Source of the DNA: Pseudomonadota bacterium | GTDB taxonomy: Bacteria; Pseudomonadota; Alphaproteobacteria; Dongiales; Dongiaceae | DNA: 64,000 nucleotides | Reading direction: 5' to 3' | NCBI GenBank assembly: GCA_021792365.1 | Contig: JAJYUT010000006.1 | Span: 299,955 to 363,954, forward strand | Shown here: one piece after another, positions 26,040 through 34,593 of the stretch | Layout of the letters: the number at the start of each line of letters is the position of its first letter | Position numbering within the stretch: the stretch's first letter is position 1 | Notes under the pieces: model-generated | Databases searched by the model: none | Seen by the model: the letters and a program-made list of their open reading frames with translations, nothing else | What the model was told of the DNA's origin: nothing | Position numbers and translations under genes: made by a program

Positions 26040-26125
26040 TCACCTTGCCGGTGGGCCTTTACATTGCCGGACGGGTCGCGGACGTAGACTGATAAGCTCT
26101 CGCCGCGGCTACCCGCGTGAATTCC
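26040..26125 (-). pseudogene. C-terminal remnant of a VOC (glyoxalase-fold) gene
   Basis: Leftward translation gives AGSRGESLSVYVRDPSGNVKA, closely similar to AGSRYGADGEGPSLYVHDPEGN of the intact VOC protein at 26382-26813. Four residues are deleted (YGAD) and an in-frame stop lies just before, at about 26121. No start or N-terminal half is present, so this is a decayed copy of the neighbouring gene. It lies 11 bp after PepSY-like paralogue 1. Confidence 0.6.
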
Positions 26126-26381
26126 TTCTTAGACGATCTGGATGCGATGCTGCGCCAGATCGGCGCAACTCCGCCTCATTGTGCGCGGCCAGCTCAGGCA
26201 CAGGTGATCGACGTTTCGGCCGCCCCGCGTCCGGTGGTACGGCCCAGGCGCCTTGCCGCACCGAGATCTCCACAAGTCAATCAAGACCGACCCTGTCCGC
26301 AATTGACGAGCAGCGGTATGTGGTCGATTCCCTACAGCACGAAGGGCGGCCTGGGGCGGCCGGCGGGCCTGCGTTCTGGCT
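26126..26381. other. stretch without a convincing gene
   Basis: A rightward GTG-started frame of 102 codons (26117-26425) crosses this stretch, begins with plausible residues (NSFLDDLDAMLRQIGATPP) and then becomes Pro/Arg/Ser-rich and runs over the end of the VOC gene. It has no ribosome site and looks like a decayed or chance frame. No terminator or repeat was seen. Confidence 0.35.
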
Positions 26382-26813
26382 TCACTGGGCTCCGGATCGC
26401 CATGGCGGTCCCTTCAACTCGATGACGTTGCCTTCAGGATCGTGGACATAGAGTGACGGTCCCTCGCCGTCCGCACCATAGCGCGATCCCGCTTCTCCGA
26501 TCTCCACGCCCTGCGCCGTCAGATAGGCGCGGATCCTGGCTTCGTCATAGCCTGCGATGGTGACGCAGAAATGGTCGAGGTTGCGCCCCTCCTTGCCGGG
26601 AGCGACGCCGCCCATCCGGCCCAGCTTGCCGTCCACCGGTACCAGATCGATCAGGGACCGGCCGGCCCGCACCTGCGTCAGTCCGATCTCGGCCTGCTCG
26701 CGCTCCATCCGGCACCCCAGGATGTCGCAATAGAACCGCACCATCCGGTCCAGGTCGCGCACGCGCAGCACAATGTGATCCAGCCCCCGGATCTCGAACG
26801 GAATGGAATCCAT
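26382..26813 (-). CDS. VOC family protein (glyoxalase/bleomycin-resistance fold)
   Basis: The 143-residue protein comprises two beta-alpha-beta-beta-beta modules. Candidate metal ligands are the His of LDHIVLRVRDLDRMVRFY near residue 10, the His of LDHFCVTIAGYDEARI and the Glu of DPEGNVIELKGPP. Such proteins are dioxygenases, epimerases, lyases or binding proteins; the class here is open. ATG 26813 (MDSIPFEIRGLDH) fits family starts. It is divergent from PepSY-like paralogue 2, and a decayed copy of its 3' end is 260 bp away. Confidence 0.88.
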   Translation of the reverse strand: MDSIPFEIRGLDHIVLRVRDLDRMVRFYCDILGCRMEREQAEIGLTQVRAGRSLIDLVPVDGKLGRMGGVAPGKEGRNLDHFCVTIAGYDEARIRAYLTAQGVEIGEAGSRYGADGEGPSLYVHDPEGNVIELKGPPWRSGAQ

Positions 26814-26942
26814 GCAGAATCTCTTTTTTTCAAAGGTTATGAACGGTCTCAATGCCACAATGGCGCCATCTTGCGACCATCTTGCCGGCCTCTTTTCGCG
26901 GTGTCATCGGACAAGACGAAACGGCAACCGGGAACCCGCACC

Positions 26943-27242
26943 ATGAAGCTGCGTCTTGATCTCATGCTGCCCGCGATGCTGATCGCGACCGCCGGCATCG
27001 ACCTGGCGATGGCGGAGACATCGCTCACGTCACCTGGCCACGCCAGCCACGCCTGTCAGTCACCGGCCGGCGTCGACCCCGCGGCCCGCGCGGCCGCCGA
27101 ACAGCGCATCTTGGCCGAGGGCTACTCGGAAATCAGCGCGCTGACGAAAGGCTGCGACAATGCCTGGCGCGCGCTTGCGCTCGCCGACGGCGATCCTGTC
27201 ACCCTGCTGGTGACGCCGCAAGGCACGGTGCTGGCCGAGTAG
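26943..27242 (+). CDS. small secreted PepSY-like protein (paralogue 2)
   Basis: The protein has 99 residues with a signal peptide (about 1-24, ending IDLAMA). The mature part AAAEQRILAEGYSEISALTK, GCDNAWRALA and TLLVTPQGTVLAE parallels paralogue 1 at 25711-26028 in spacing and key residues (GY, CDN, W, TP-Q/E-G). It starts 129 bp from the divergent VOC gene, and no clear ribosome site is seen before ATG 26943. Function unknown. Confidence 0.7.
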   Translation: MKLRLDLMLPAMLIATAGIDLAMAETSLTSPGHASHACQSPAGVDPAARAAAEQRILAEGYSEISALTKGCDNAWRALALADGDPVTLLVTPQGTVLAE

Positions 27243-27375
27243 CAAACCAACGGCGAGCGCTCGATACTTTGCGACCTTGACGCAACGGGGCCGGACCGAT
27301 CACGTTCAAGCCTGGATTCGCCACACGGCTTGCGGCTATGCTCCGCCTCCATTCTGCAGATCGTGGAGCCAACCC

Positions 27376-27840
27376 ATGCCCGGAAAAGTTTCCGCTCGCC
27401 TCGCCGAGTTGAAGATCGAGTTGCCCAAGGCGGCGGCTCCCGTCGCCAATTACGTGCCGGTGGTGATCACCGGAAGCCAGGCGTTCGTGTCTGGTCAGGT
27501 CACCGTATGGAACGGCGAGTTCAAGTTCATCGGTCAGCTTGGCAAGGAGTTCCAGGTCGAGGACGGGCAGAAGGCCGCGCGCTTGTGCGGCCACAATATC
27601 GTGGCACAGCTTCAGGCGGCCCTGGGCGATCTCGATCGCGTCAAGCGTTGTGTCAAATTGAACGTATTTGTGAATTCTGCCCCAGGCTTCACCGAGCAGC
27701 CGAAAGTGGCCAATGGGGTGTCGGATTTCATGGTCGAGGTGTTCGGCGATGCCGGCAAGCACGCCCGGTCCGCGGTGGGCGTGGCGCAGCTGCCGCTGGG
27801 TGTTGCGGTAGAGGTTGACGCGACCTTCGAAATCGCCTGA
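27376..27840 (+). CDS. RidA family protein (YjgF/UK114)
   Basis: The 154-residue protein has the RidA trimer fold: SGQVTVWNGEFKFIGQLGKE, ALGDLDRVKRCVKLNVFVNS and RSAVGVAQLPLGVAVEVDA, the last with the arginine that binds carboxylate in reactive enamine/imine deaminases. RidA proteins clear 2-aminoacrylate or related imines in the cytosol. This is the longer subgroup with the LGVAVE signature, whose substrate may differ from RidA itself. ATG 27376 follows GGAG at seven bases. Confidence 0.92.
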   Translation: MPGKVSARLAELKIELPKAAAPVANYVPVVITGSQAFVSGQVTVWNGEFKFIGQLGKEFQVEDGQKAARLCGHNIVAQLQAALGDLDRVKRCVKLNVFVNSAPGFTEQPKVANGVSDFMVEVFGDAGKHARSAVGVAQLPLGVAVEVDATFEIA

Positions 27841-27894
27841 TCTTCGCTCTACCGGTCTCGGCCGGCCGTCGCCTGGGGCGGAGCGCGGGGGGTC

Positions 27895-28389
27895 ATGTAT
27901 CTGTCAAGCCAGACACCGATGCCGGTGATCACGAACCCACAGTTGCGCTCGCTGGCGGAGCTCTGGGCCTCCAAGCGGCGCGAAGATGCACTCCCCTGCC
28001 GCAGCGACTTCACGGACGATGACCTGCGCCCCTGGTTCGGCAACCTGCTGATGGTCGAGGTGGTCGAAGGGCCGCACCGCTTTCGCTTCCGGCTGATGGG
28101 CACCTCGCTGGTCGATGCCGCCAACCGCGAGCTGACCGGCAAGTTCTTCGAGGAGGCGGACATTTCGGGCTACGAATCCGATGTGTTGGAGGATTATGCG
28201 GAAGTGCTGCGGACCCGTGTCCCTTTCTGCAAGACCCGCCGCTACAATCCCAGCCCGGGAAGCTTCATGGATCACTGGCGGGTCTATGAGCGGCTGCTGC
28301 TGCCACTCGCGCGCGACGGCAAGACGATCGATCGCATTCTCGGCTGTTCCTATCCGATGGCCGATCGGGAACCGATGAGCCTGCTCTGA
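27895..28389 (+). CDS. PAS domain-containing protein (PAS_5 type)
   Basis: The 164-residue cytosolic protein is of the short PAS_5 family abundant in Rhodospirillales: LAELWASKRREDALPCRSDF at the start, then LRPWFGNLLMVEVVEGPHRFRFRLMGTSLVDAANRELTGK and YERLLLPLARDGKTIDRILG. There is no output domain. Members are thought to be sensory or adaptor proteins; ligand and partner are unknown. It stands between ridA and the FemAB-like gene, all on the plus strand, but the gaps allow separate transcripts. Confidence 0.85.
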   Translation: MYLSSQTPMPVITNPQLRSLAELWASKRREDALPCRSDFTDDDLRPWFGNLLMVEVVEGPHRFRFRLMGTSLVDAANRELTGKFFEEADISGYESDVLEDYAEVLRTRVPFCKTRRYNPSPGSFMDHWRVYERLLLPLARDGKTIDRILGCSYPMADREPMSLL

Positions 28390-28435
28390 ACGTCAGACTG
28401 CTTGACCCGCTGTCACAGCGCCGCACAATGCGGCC

Positions 28436-29632
28436 ATGAACCGCCCCGCATCAGGCCTGTCCGCGCGCGTCGTGGATTGCATCTCGCAAGTCCCCGCGTC
28501 TGCCTGGGATGCCTGCGCAACCGGCGAATCCGGACTCGCAATGGACGGGAATCCGGAGAACCCCTTCGTCGGTCACGCCTTTCTGGACGCGCTGGAGCAA
28601 TCGGGATCGGTCGGACGCAAGGCCGGCTGGCTGCCCCAGCATCTGGTCATCGAGGACGGATCGGGCGCCCTGCTCGCGGCCGCGCCGCTCTACGTCAAGT
28701 CCCACAGCCAAGGCGAATACGTGTTCGACCACGGCTGGGCAAATGCCTATGAACGCGCCGGCGGGCGCTATTATCCGAAGCTTCAGGTCGCCGCCCCGTT
28801 CACGCCGGTGCCGGGACCGCGCCTGCTGGTTCGGCGGGGACCCCGCGCACGGGAGGCGCGCGCCGCGCTCATCTCGGCGCTCATCTCCGCGGTGGAGAAT
28901 TCCGGCATGTCGTCGTTGCACGTCACCTTCGCGACGCGGGCCGAAAGCGACCTCCTTGAACAGGTCGGCTTCCTGACCCGGATCGGCGTGCAATATCACT
29001 GGACCAATCACGGTTATGGAGAGTTCGGCGATTTCCTGGCCGCGCTCAATTCCCGCAAGCGCAAGGCGATCCGCAAGGAGCGTGCGGCGGTTGCCGCCTA
29101 CGGGCTTGATATCCGCGCCTGGGAGGGCGCCGAGCTGACGGCGAAGCATTGGGACGCGTTCTTCGCCTTCTACATGGATACAGGCGGACGCAAGTGGGGG
29201 CGCCCCTATCTCAACCGCGACTTCTTCGCCCGCGTCGCGGAGACCTTGCGCGACCGCATCGTCCTCGTGCTGGCAGAGAAGGACGGCGACCTGGTGGCGG
29301 GCGCGCTCAATCTGAAAGGCCCACAGGCGCTCTATGGCCGGAATTGGGGCTGCCTGGAGGAGTACCGCTTTCTGCATTTCGAGCTGTGCTACTACCGCGC
29401 CATCGACTACGCGATCGCGCACAAGCTGGCGCGGGTCGAAGCCGGGGCGCAGGGGGAGCACAAGATCCAGCGCGGCTATCTGCCGGTCGAGACCTGCAGC
29501 TCACATTGGATCGCGGACCCACGCCTCCGCGCCGCCATCGCCAGCTTCCTCGATCAGGAGCGCACCTACATCGCGCAGGAAAAGAGCGCCCTGGACGAAC
29601 TATCGCCGTATCGGCAGGAGCAGCCCGCGTAA
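28436..29632 (+). CDS. GNAT/FemAB-like acyltransferase (DUF482 type)
   Basis: The 398-residue protein belongs to the peptidogalycan biosynthesis/recognition (DUF482) group, with two GNAT-like lobes. Characteristic stretches are NPFVGHAFLDALEQSGSVG near the start, EYVFDHGWANAYERAGG, YYPKLQVAAPFTPVPGPRLL, and MYRNWGC-like LYGRNWGCLEEYRFLHFELC followed by AQGEHKIQRGYLPVET. The family is widespread in proteobacteria but biochemically uncharacterised; FemAB relatives add amino acids to cell-wall peptides from tRNA. No partner gene is adjacent. Confidence 0.9.
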   Translation: MNRPASGLSARVVDCISQVPASAWDACATGESGLAMDGNPENPFVGHAFLDALEQSGSVGRKAGWLPQHLVIEDGSGALLAAAPLYVKSHSQGEYVFDHGWANAYERAGGRYYPKLQVAAPFTPVPGPRLLVRRGPRAREARAALISALISAVENSGMSSLHVTFATRAESDLLEQVGFLTRIGVQYHWTNHGYGEFGDFLAALNSRKRKAIRKERAAVAAYGLDIRAWEGAELTAKHWDAFFAFYMDTGGRKWGRPYLNRDFFARVAETLRDRIVLVLAEKDGDLVAGALNLKGPQALYGRNWGCLEEYRFLHFELCYYRAIDYAIAHKLARVEAGAQGEHKIQRGYLPVETCSSHWIADPRLRAAIASFLDQERTYIAQEKSALDELSPYRQEQPA

Positions 29633-29648
29633 GAGCGATCGCGGCGGG

Positions 29649-29852
29649 TCAGGTCAGCGCCTGGCCATTGCCGCCGCGGGTTGCGAGGCGCCGCAGCCGC
29701 ATGGCGTTGATGTCCTCGCGGAGATTGCCGGGCTTGCCGAAGGCCTTGCGCACCGCCGCTTCAAACCGCTCGAGCCCAGTGTCCAGACGATGAAGAAACC
29801 GCGCGCTCCAGGCCGCAGATGGCCGAAGCGAGGCATCGGCCATCTCCTGCAC
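29649..29852 (-). CDS. possible small hypothetical protein
   Basis: A 67-codon leftward frame starts at GTG 29852, 8 bp after the stop of the exported protein gene at 29861. The second half uses high-GC third positions like real genes here (LRRLATRGGNGQ), and the product would be a short basic helical protein. There is no good ribosome site and no recognised domain, and it may be a chance frame. Confidence 0.35.
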   Translation of the reverse strand: MQEMADASLRPSAAWSARFLHRLDTGLERFEAAVRKAFGKPGNLREDINAMRLRRLATRGGNGQALT

Positions 29853-29860
29853 CGCGACGG

Positions 29861-30481
29861 CTACCGCGCCAGTTCGCAGCCGAGCTTGCGGGCGACGTCC
29901 CCGCCATTGGCCGTGTAGAAATCGAAGTCGCTGTCGCCGGCCGCGCGCACGAAGCCGCCAACATAATCGCCGCAGTCGCTCAAAAGGTCCTTCATCTGCG
30001 TCTCCACCGGCCCGGCAACGATTATCATCGCCCGTTCATGGGTCGCGCGGTCGACGACTCGCTGGCCCGCATTTCGGCATTCCGTCGCGTGCTTCAGGGT
30101 GAACAGGCTGTCCGGCACCTGCGCATTGTCCGCCTCGAGCTGGTCCATCAGCGTGCCGGAGATCGTCCCCGCGGCGCCATCATCCGTGCTTTCGGCGATG
30201 CACATCACGACGGGCAGCGCGGACTTGCGGCGCATCTCGCTGATCTGGTCGGAGATGATGCGGTAGAGGATGGCATCCCTGTCCGCGATCGAATCCTGCT
30301 GGAGTCGGGTCGCCAGGGGATCGACCACCTCGATCGCTGCCGGCTGGGCAGCCGGGGCAACCGGCTCCTTGGTCCGCGTGCTGATCGGGTCGGGCGCCGC
30401 CGCGGCGCTGGTGGCGCCGGCTCCCAGGCCGTAGGTCAGGGCAACAATGGTGACAGTGGAAAGGATCGTCGTCCGCAGCAT
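29861..30481 (-). CDS. exported hypothetical protein
   Basis: The 206-residue protein has a signal peptide (about 1-29, MLRTTILSTVTIVALTYGLG...ending AAAA). The mature part has LATRLQQDSIADRDAILYRI, SALPVVMCIAEST and HERAMIIVAGPVETQMKDLL, with four cysteines near the centre and C-terminus (MCIAE, ATECRN, SDCGD, GCELA) that may form two disulfides. I do not recognise the family. ATG 30481 starts the signal peptide; 30496 is an alternative. Likely periplasmic. Confidence 0.7.
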   Translation of the reverse strand: MLRTTILSTVTIVALTYGLGAGATSAAAAPDPISTRTKEPVAPAAQPAAIEVVDPLATRLQQDSIADRDAILYRIISDQISEMRRKSALPVVMCIAESTDDGAAGTISGTLMDQLEADNAQVPDSLFTLKHATECRNAGQRVVDRATHERAMIIVAGPVETQMKDLLSDCGDYVGGFVRAAGDSDFDFYTANGGDVARKLGCELAR

Positions 30482-30776
30482 GCCAAGGGCCTCCATTTGG
30501 CTTGGCGGCATGCACAGGCACCCCGCCAGGTTTCGCAGGCCCCCCACATCGACGCAAACCCGCACGCCATTTCCCGTCCGCCTGGCGTCGCCGCATCTGC
30601 CCGTTTGGATCGAGGTCCGGGTCCCGGCCGGACATCGCAAGCAGAGCGCGGCGCTTCTGATTCGCGTGTTAGTAGCTTTCGGTAGAGTTCTTAAGAATCG
30701 GTAACCAATGTTGTGACAAGACCATGACCGGCGTACGTGATTGCCACTGCCGGATCACAGGCTCCATGGGAGTGAC
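30482..30776. other. non-coding stretch before the exported-protein gene
   Basis: This stretch holds the leader of the leftward gene starting at 30481. On the minus strand TTGTCA (30711-30716) followed 17 bases later by TCTTAA is a weak sigma70-like pair, and TTCTTAAGAA (30688-30697) is a 10-bp palindrome. No gene is convincing here. Confidence 0.3.
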
Positions 30777-30821
30777 CGAAAAGAAAAACCGCAGCGCGGG
30801 GTGCGTTCCCTGGCTGCGGTT
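30777..30821 (-). terminator. intrinsic terminator of clpA
   Basis: Arms AACCGCAGC (30787-30795) and GCTGCGGTT (30813-30821) form a 9-bp stem; on the minus strand the stem is followed by TTTCTTTTC. It lies 57 bp after the clpA stop. Confidence 0.85.
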
Positions 30822-30878
30822 GACATGACCGTGATCGTTCAAGGGCGGGCGCGGAAGGCGCCTCGCCGGTGGAGCGGG

Positions 30879-33182
30879 TCAGGCGTCGACCGGCTCCACG
30901 GTTTCCTCCCGCGACGCCGACTTGCTCTCGACAATCTCGAAGGTCAGCGTGTCGTTCTCCCGGTCCAGTCCGATGCGCACCGTGCCGCCCTTCTCCAGCT
31001 TGCCGAACAGGATGTCCTCGGCCAGCGGCTTCTTGATGTTCTCCTGAATGACCCGGGCCAGCGGCCGGGCGCCATAGAGCGGGTCGAAGCCCTTCTGCGC
31101 CAGCCACTTCCGGGCATCCTCGGACAGCTCGATGGTCACGTGCCGGTCGGCCAACTGAGCCTCGAGCTGCATGACGAACTTGTCCACCACCTGGGTCACG
31201 ACTTCCGGCGGCAGGTTGCTGAACGCGATGATCTGGTCCAGACGGTTGCGGAACTCCGGCGTGAACATCCGATTGATAGCTTCCGCATCCTCGCCCTCGC
31301 GCCGATCGCGGCCGAAGCCAATGGCCGCCTTGGACATCTCCGCGGCGCCGGCATTGGTCGTCATGATCAGGATGACGTTGCGGAAGTCGACGGTCTTGCC
31401 GTTGTGGTCCGTGAGCTTCCCGTGATCCATGACCTGCAACAGGATATTGAACAGGTCCGGATGCGCCTTCTCGATCTCGTCCAGCAGCAGAACAGAGTGC
31501 GGATGCTGGTCGATCGCATCGGTCAGCAATCCACCCTGATCGAACCCGACATAGCCCGGAGGGGCACCGATGAGGCGCGAAACGGTGTGCCGCTCCATAT
31601 ACTCCGACATGTCGAAGCGGGTGAGTTCGATCCCCATGCAGATGGCGAGCTGACGGGCGACCTCGGTCTTGCCGACGCCGGTCGGGCCGGAGAACAGGTA
31701 GCAGCCGATCGGCTTCTCCGGCTCGCGCAGGCCAGCACGGCTGAGCTTGATGGCCGCTACCAGCGCCTCGATCGCCTTGTCCTGGCCGAACACCATGGTC
31801 TTCAGGTCACGCAGCAGGTTCCTCAGCGTGTTCTTGTCGTCCTTGCTGACCGACTTGGGTGGGATGCGGGCGATCGTCGCGACCGTCGCCTCCACGTCCC
31901 TCACCGTGATGGTCTTCTTGCGCTTGGATTCGGGCAGCAGCATCTGCGCCGCGCCCACCTCATCGATGATGTCGATCGCCTTGTCCGGCAGCTTGCGGTC
32001 GTTGATGTAGCGGGCCGCCAACTCCACCGAGGCGCGGATCGCCTCCTGGGTATAGCGCACCGAATGGTGCTTCTCGTAGTAGGGCTTAAGGCCGCGCAGA
32101 ATCTTCACCGCATCCTCGACCGACGGCTCATTGACATCGATCTTCTGGAAGCGGCGGACCAGCGCCCGATCCTTCTCGAAATACTGCCGGTACTCCTTGT
32201 AGGTCGTCGAGCCGATGCAGCGCAGCAGCCCGGATTGCAGGGCGGGTTTCAGCAGGTTGGAGGCATCCATCGAGCCGCCGGATGTAGCGCCGGCGCCGAT
32301 CACCGTGTGGATCTCGTCGATGAAGAGGATTGCACCCTCGGTGGCCTCGAGTTCCTTCACCACGGCCTTCAGCCGCTCCTCGAAATCGCCGCGATAGCGG
32401 GTTCCGGCCAGCAGCGCACCCATGTCGAGGGCGAAGATGGTGGCGTTCTTCAGCACGTCCGGCACGTCTTCGTTGACGATCCGGCGGGCCAAACCCTCGG
32501 CGATGGCAGTCTTGCCGACGCCGGGATCACCGACATAGAGCGGGTTGTTCTTGGTGCGGCGGCACAGCACCTGGATGGTCCGGTTGACCTCCGCCTCGCG
32601 CCCGATCAACGGGTCGATGCGGCCGTCCTTGGCCTTCTGGTTGAGATTGACACAGTAGGCCTCGAGCGCCTCGCTGCCGGTCTTCACGCCGCCATTGGCA
32701 TCGGCCTCAGGGTCGGCGCCGCGCACGCGTCGCGCCTCGGAACGGCCGGGCGCCTTGGCGATGCCGTGGCTGATGTAGTTGACCGCGTCCAGCCGCGACA
32801 TTTCCTGCTCCTGCAGGAAAAAGACGGCGTGGCTCTCGCGCTCGGAGAACAGGGCGACCAGGATGTTGGCGCCGGTCACCTCCTCCCGGCCGGAGGATTG
32901 CACGTGGATGGCCGCGCGCTGCAGGACGCGCTGGAACCCGGCGGTGGGCTTTGCCTCGTTGTGAGGGCTGCCGACGATATTGCCGAGCTGGTTATCCACA
33001 TAGTCCGTCAGGTCGCGGCGCAACCGATCGACGTCGACATTGCACGCCCGCATGACCGCGATCGCGTCCTGATCATCCGCCAACGCCAGCAGAAGGTGCT
33101 CGAGAGTGGCGTAATCGTGCCGCCGTTCGTTTGCGAAGGCGAGAGCCCGGCGCAAGGTCTGTTCTAGGTTCGGCGACAGCAT
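30879..33182 (-). CDS. clpA: ATP-dependent Clp protease ATP-binding subunit ClpA
   Basis: ClpA is the hexameric AAA+ unfoldase that feeds substrates to ClpP. The 767 residues comprise an N-domain (about 1-145), a first AAA+ domain with Walker A GDPGVGKT (about 218), a second with GPTGVGKT (about 497), and the ClpP-docking loop IGFG (about 620). TMSEYME-like [20 protein letters not shown] is the second-domain sensor region. It follows clpS by 48 bp on the same strand and ends at a clear terminator. clpP is not in the window. The long opposite-strand frame here is a shadow. Confidence 0.98.
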   Translation of the reverse strand: MLSPNLEQTLRRALAFANERRHDYATLEHLLLALADDQDAIAVMRACNVDVDRLRRDLTDYVDNQLGNIVGSPHNEAKPTAGFQRVLQRAAIHVQSSGREEVTGANILVALFSERESHAVFFLQEQEMSRLDAVNYISHGIAKAPGRSEARRVRGADPEADANGGVKTGSEALEAYCVNLNQKAKDGRIDPLIGREAEVNRTIQVLCRRTKNNPLYVGDPGVGKTAIAEGLARRIVNEDVPDVLKNATIFALDMGALLAGTRYRGDFEERLKAVVKELEATEGAILFIDEIHTVIGAGATSGGSMDASNLLKPALQSGLLRCIGSTTYKEYRQYFEKDRALVRRFQKIDVNEPSVEDAVKILRGLKPYYEKHHSVRYTQEAIRASVELAARYINDRKLPDKAIDIIDEVGAAQMLLPESKRKKTITVRDVEATVATIARIPPKSVSKDDKNTLRNLLRDLKTMVFGQDKAIEALVAAIKLSRAGLREPEKPIGCYLFSGPTGVGKTEVARQLAICMGIELTRFDMSEYMERHTVSRLIGAPPGYVGFDQGGLLTDAIDQHPHSVLLLDEIEKAHPDLFNILLQVMDHGKLTDHNGKTVDFRNVILIMTTNAGAAEMSKAAIGFGRDRREGEDAEAINRMFTPEFRNRLDQIIAFSNLPPEVVTQVVDKFVMQLEAQLADRHVTIELSEDARKWLAQKGFDPLYGARPLARVIQENIKKPLAEDILFGKLEKGGTVRIGLDRENDTLTFEIVESKSASREETVEPVDA

Positions 33183-33230
33183 TCTACCCTCTCCTTCACT
33201 ACGGCGCCCGCCGCCTGTCGACGGGGCGCC

Positions 33231-33584
33231 TCATTCCTTTTCCATCGTGCATTGCAGCGGATGCTGATGCCGGCGCGCAAAATCGATGGTCTGCGTGACC
33301 TTGGTCTCCGCCACCTCGTAGGTATAGACACCGCACACCCCGACACCGCGGTGGTGCACGTGGAGCATGATTTCGGTGGCGGCCTCGCGGCTCTTGTTGA
33401 AGAACCGCTCCAGCACATGGACGACGAACTCCATCGGCGTATAGTCGTCGTTCAGCAGGAGCACGCGGTACATCGACGGCTTCTTGGTCTTGGGGCGTGC
33501 CTTGACGACCGTGCCGGTCCCGGTTCCCGTGCCGCCGGTCGCGTCGTCATCATTCCGTTCCGGTCCGCTGGCGCGCGATTCCAT
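33231..33584 (-). CDS. clpS: ATP-dependent Clp protease adaptor ClpS
   Basis: ClpS delivers N-end-rule substrates to ClpA, including those tagged by Aat. The fold is clear: [25 protein letters not shown], then [21 protein letters not shown] and [16 protein letters not shown]; the DD and M-E residues line the N-degron pocket, as does the HHRG segment. The N-terminal 30 residues are a flexible Gly/Thr tail. I chose ATG 33584 (117 residues) with AAGG upstream; ATG 33618-33620 coincides with the predicted transcription start and would give a leaderless message. Confidence 0.95.
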   Translation of the reverse strand: MESRASGPERNDDDATGGTGTGTGTVVKARPKTKKPSMYRVLLLNDDYTPMEFVVHVLERFFNKSREAATEIMLHVHHRGVGVCGVYTYEVAETKVTQTIDFARRHQHPLQCTMEKE

Positions 33585-33626
33585 TACAGCTTGGGCCTTA
33601 TCGATATCCGCTCTCCACATCGCTCT

Positions 33627-33654
33627 ATAATATTGGAAGTCAATGCCAAGTTAA
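33627..33654 (-). promoter_or_regulatory. candidate sigma70 promoter of clpS-clpA
   Basis: On the minus strand TTAACT (33649-33654) and TATTAT (33627-33632) are separated by 16 bases. The predicted transcription start is near 33620, 36 bases before the chosen clpS ATG. Confidence 0.45.
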
Positions 33655-33743
33655 AAGATAGAGCACGGACGCCGGCGATCAACCACGAAGAAGGTGGGTG
33701 AATCCGGCAACGAGTGCAATGGCCCCTTGCACCAAGCGGCTCA

Positions 33744-34460
33744 TCAAAAGGCATTGAGCAGGCCGCCGATCCCTTCCCCCGATACGGTCAAGACGAAGAT
33801 CGTGGCCGAGCGGTCGCGCGGCCGGCCCTGCTCGGTGCGGTCGCGCGGCGTCACCGGCACGGGCTTCCGGAATGCGACGCCCGTCCTGTCCCGCGCGAGC
33901 AGGAAGTCCTGGAACCTGATCTCCTTGAAATCGCCTTGCGCGTCCACCCAGGCATCGAAATGGAACTGGCCGTTGCGGCAGCCCGATACGACCCAGTAGA
34001 AGTCGCGCGAATGCAGGATCTTGCCTTGCGGCGCGCCCTGCCCCCAGCCGCTCTGCAGCAGAAGATCGCTGAACTGTTCGAAATCGCCCGGGCTCAGTTG
34101 CAGGTCGGATCGGTGCCAACGCCACGGCGCCAGCAGGTCGTCGAGCCGCACTTCCGCCAGGTTGGTCGCCCCCATCGCGCGGGCTACGAAATAGGCGCCG
34201 CCCGGAGTCGGGCTGGCCTGGGTGATTTCGTAGGAGCGAACCTGCTTCTCGTATTGCCCGTTATAGACGAGCCGGAACCGGTCCAGCGATCCCGGCGTGC
34301 AGCCCTGGCGGATGTCATTGCCGTCCAGATAGCTGAACCAGGCGACCTTGCGCACCGCGGGGTTGTCGATGTCGGTCTGGGCGGGTCCGTGATAGGCGCA
34401 CCCGCCGATGGCATAGGCCATTAAGGTTACTTTCACCAGCGCTCGCAGCATGTCGCCCAT
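33744..34460 (-). CDS. hypothetical lipoprotein
   Basis: The 238-residue protein has an N-terminal hydrophobic segment ending in a lipobox-like YAIGGC (cleavage before Cys21), followed by a soluble domain rich in aromatic residues: WFSYLDGNDIRQGCTPGSLD, RFRLVYNGQYEKQVRSYEI, DFYWVVSGCRNGQFHFDAWV and IFVLTVSGEGIGGLLNAF. I do not recognise the family. Cysteines at GCTPG and SGCRN could pair. ATG 34451 is an alternative start with GGGGA nine bases before. It is divergent from the carboxypeptidase gene, so a cell-envelope role is plausible. Confidence 0.72.
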   Translation of the reverse strand: MGDMLRALVKVTLMAYAIGGCAYHGPAQTDIDNPAVRKVAWFSYLDGNDIRQGCTPGSLDRFRLVYNGQYEKQVRSYEITQASPTPGGAYFVARAMGATNLAEVRLDDLLAPWRWHRSDLQLSPGDFEQFSDLLLQSGWGQGAPQGKILHSRDFYWVVSGCRNGQFHFDAWVDAQGDFKEIRFQDFLLARDRTGVAFRKPVPVTPRDRTEQGRPRDRSATIFVLTVSGEGIGGLLNAF

Positions 34461-34518
34461 ATCCCCGGAATGATTGACTCATTTTTGCGTTAAGGGGCCA
34501 TAAACCACTATCTTGGTA

Positions 34519-34547
34519 TAGACAGGATTCCGTCGGATTCGTATCAT
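34519..34547 (+). promoter_or_regulatory. sigma70-type promoter of the D,D-carboxypeptidase gene
   Basis: TAGACA (34519-34524) and TATCAT (34542-34547) are each five of six to consensus, with the ideal 17-base spacer. The predicted start is near 34554, giving a 40-base leader before ATG 34594. Confidence 0.65.
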
Positions 34548-34593
34548 CGATTAACAAATTGCGCCGCGCTTGTCGGCCTGAGGGGAAGTGTTG

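Noticed and set aside
30741..33167. 808-codon open frame on the plus strand
   Set aside because: Antisense shadow of clpA; it also runs through the clpA terminator.
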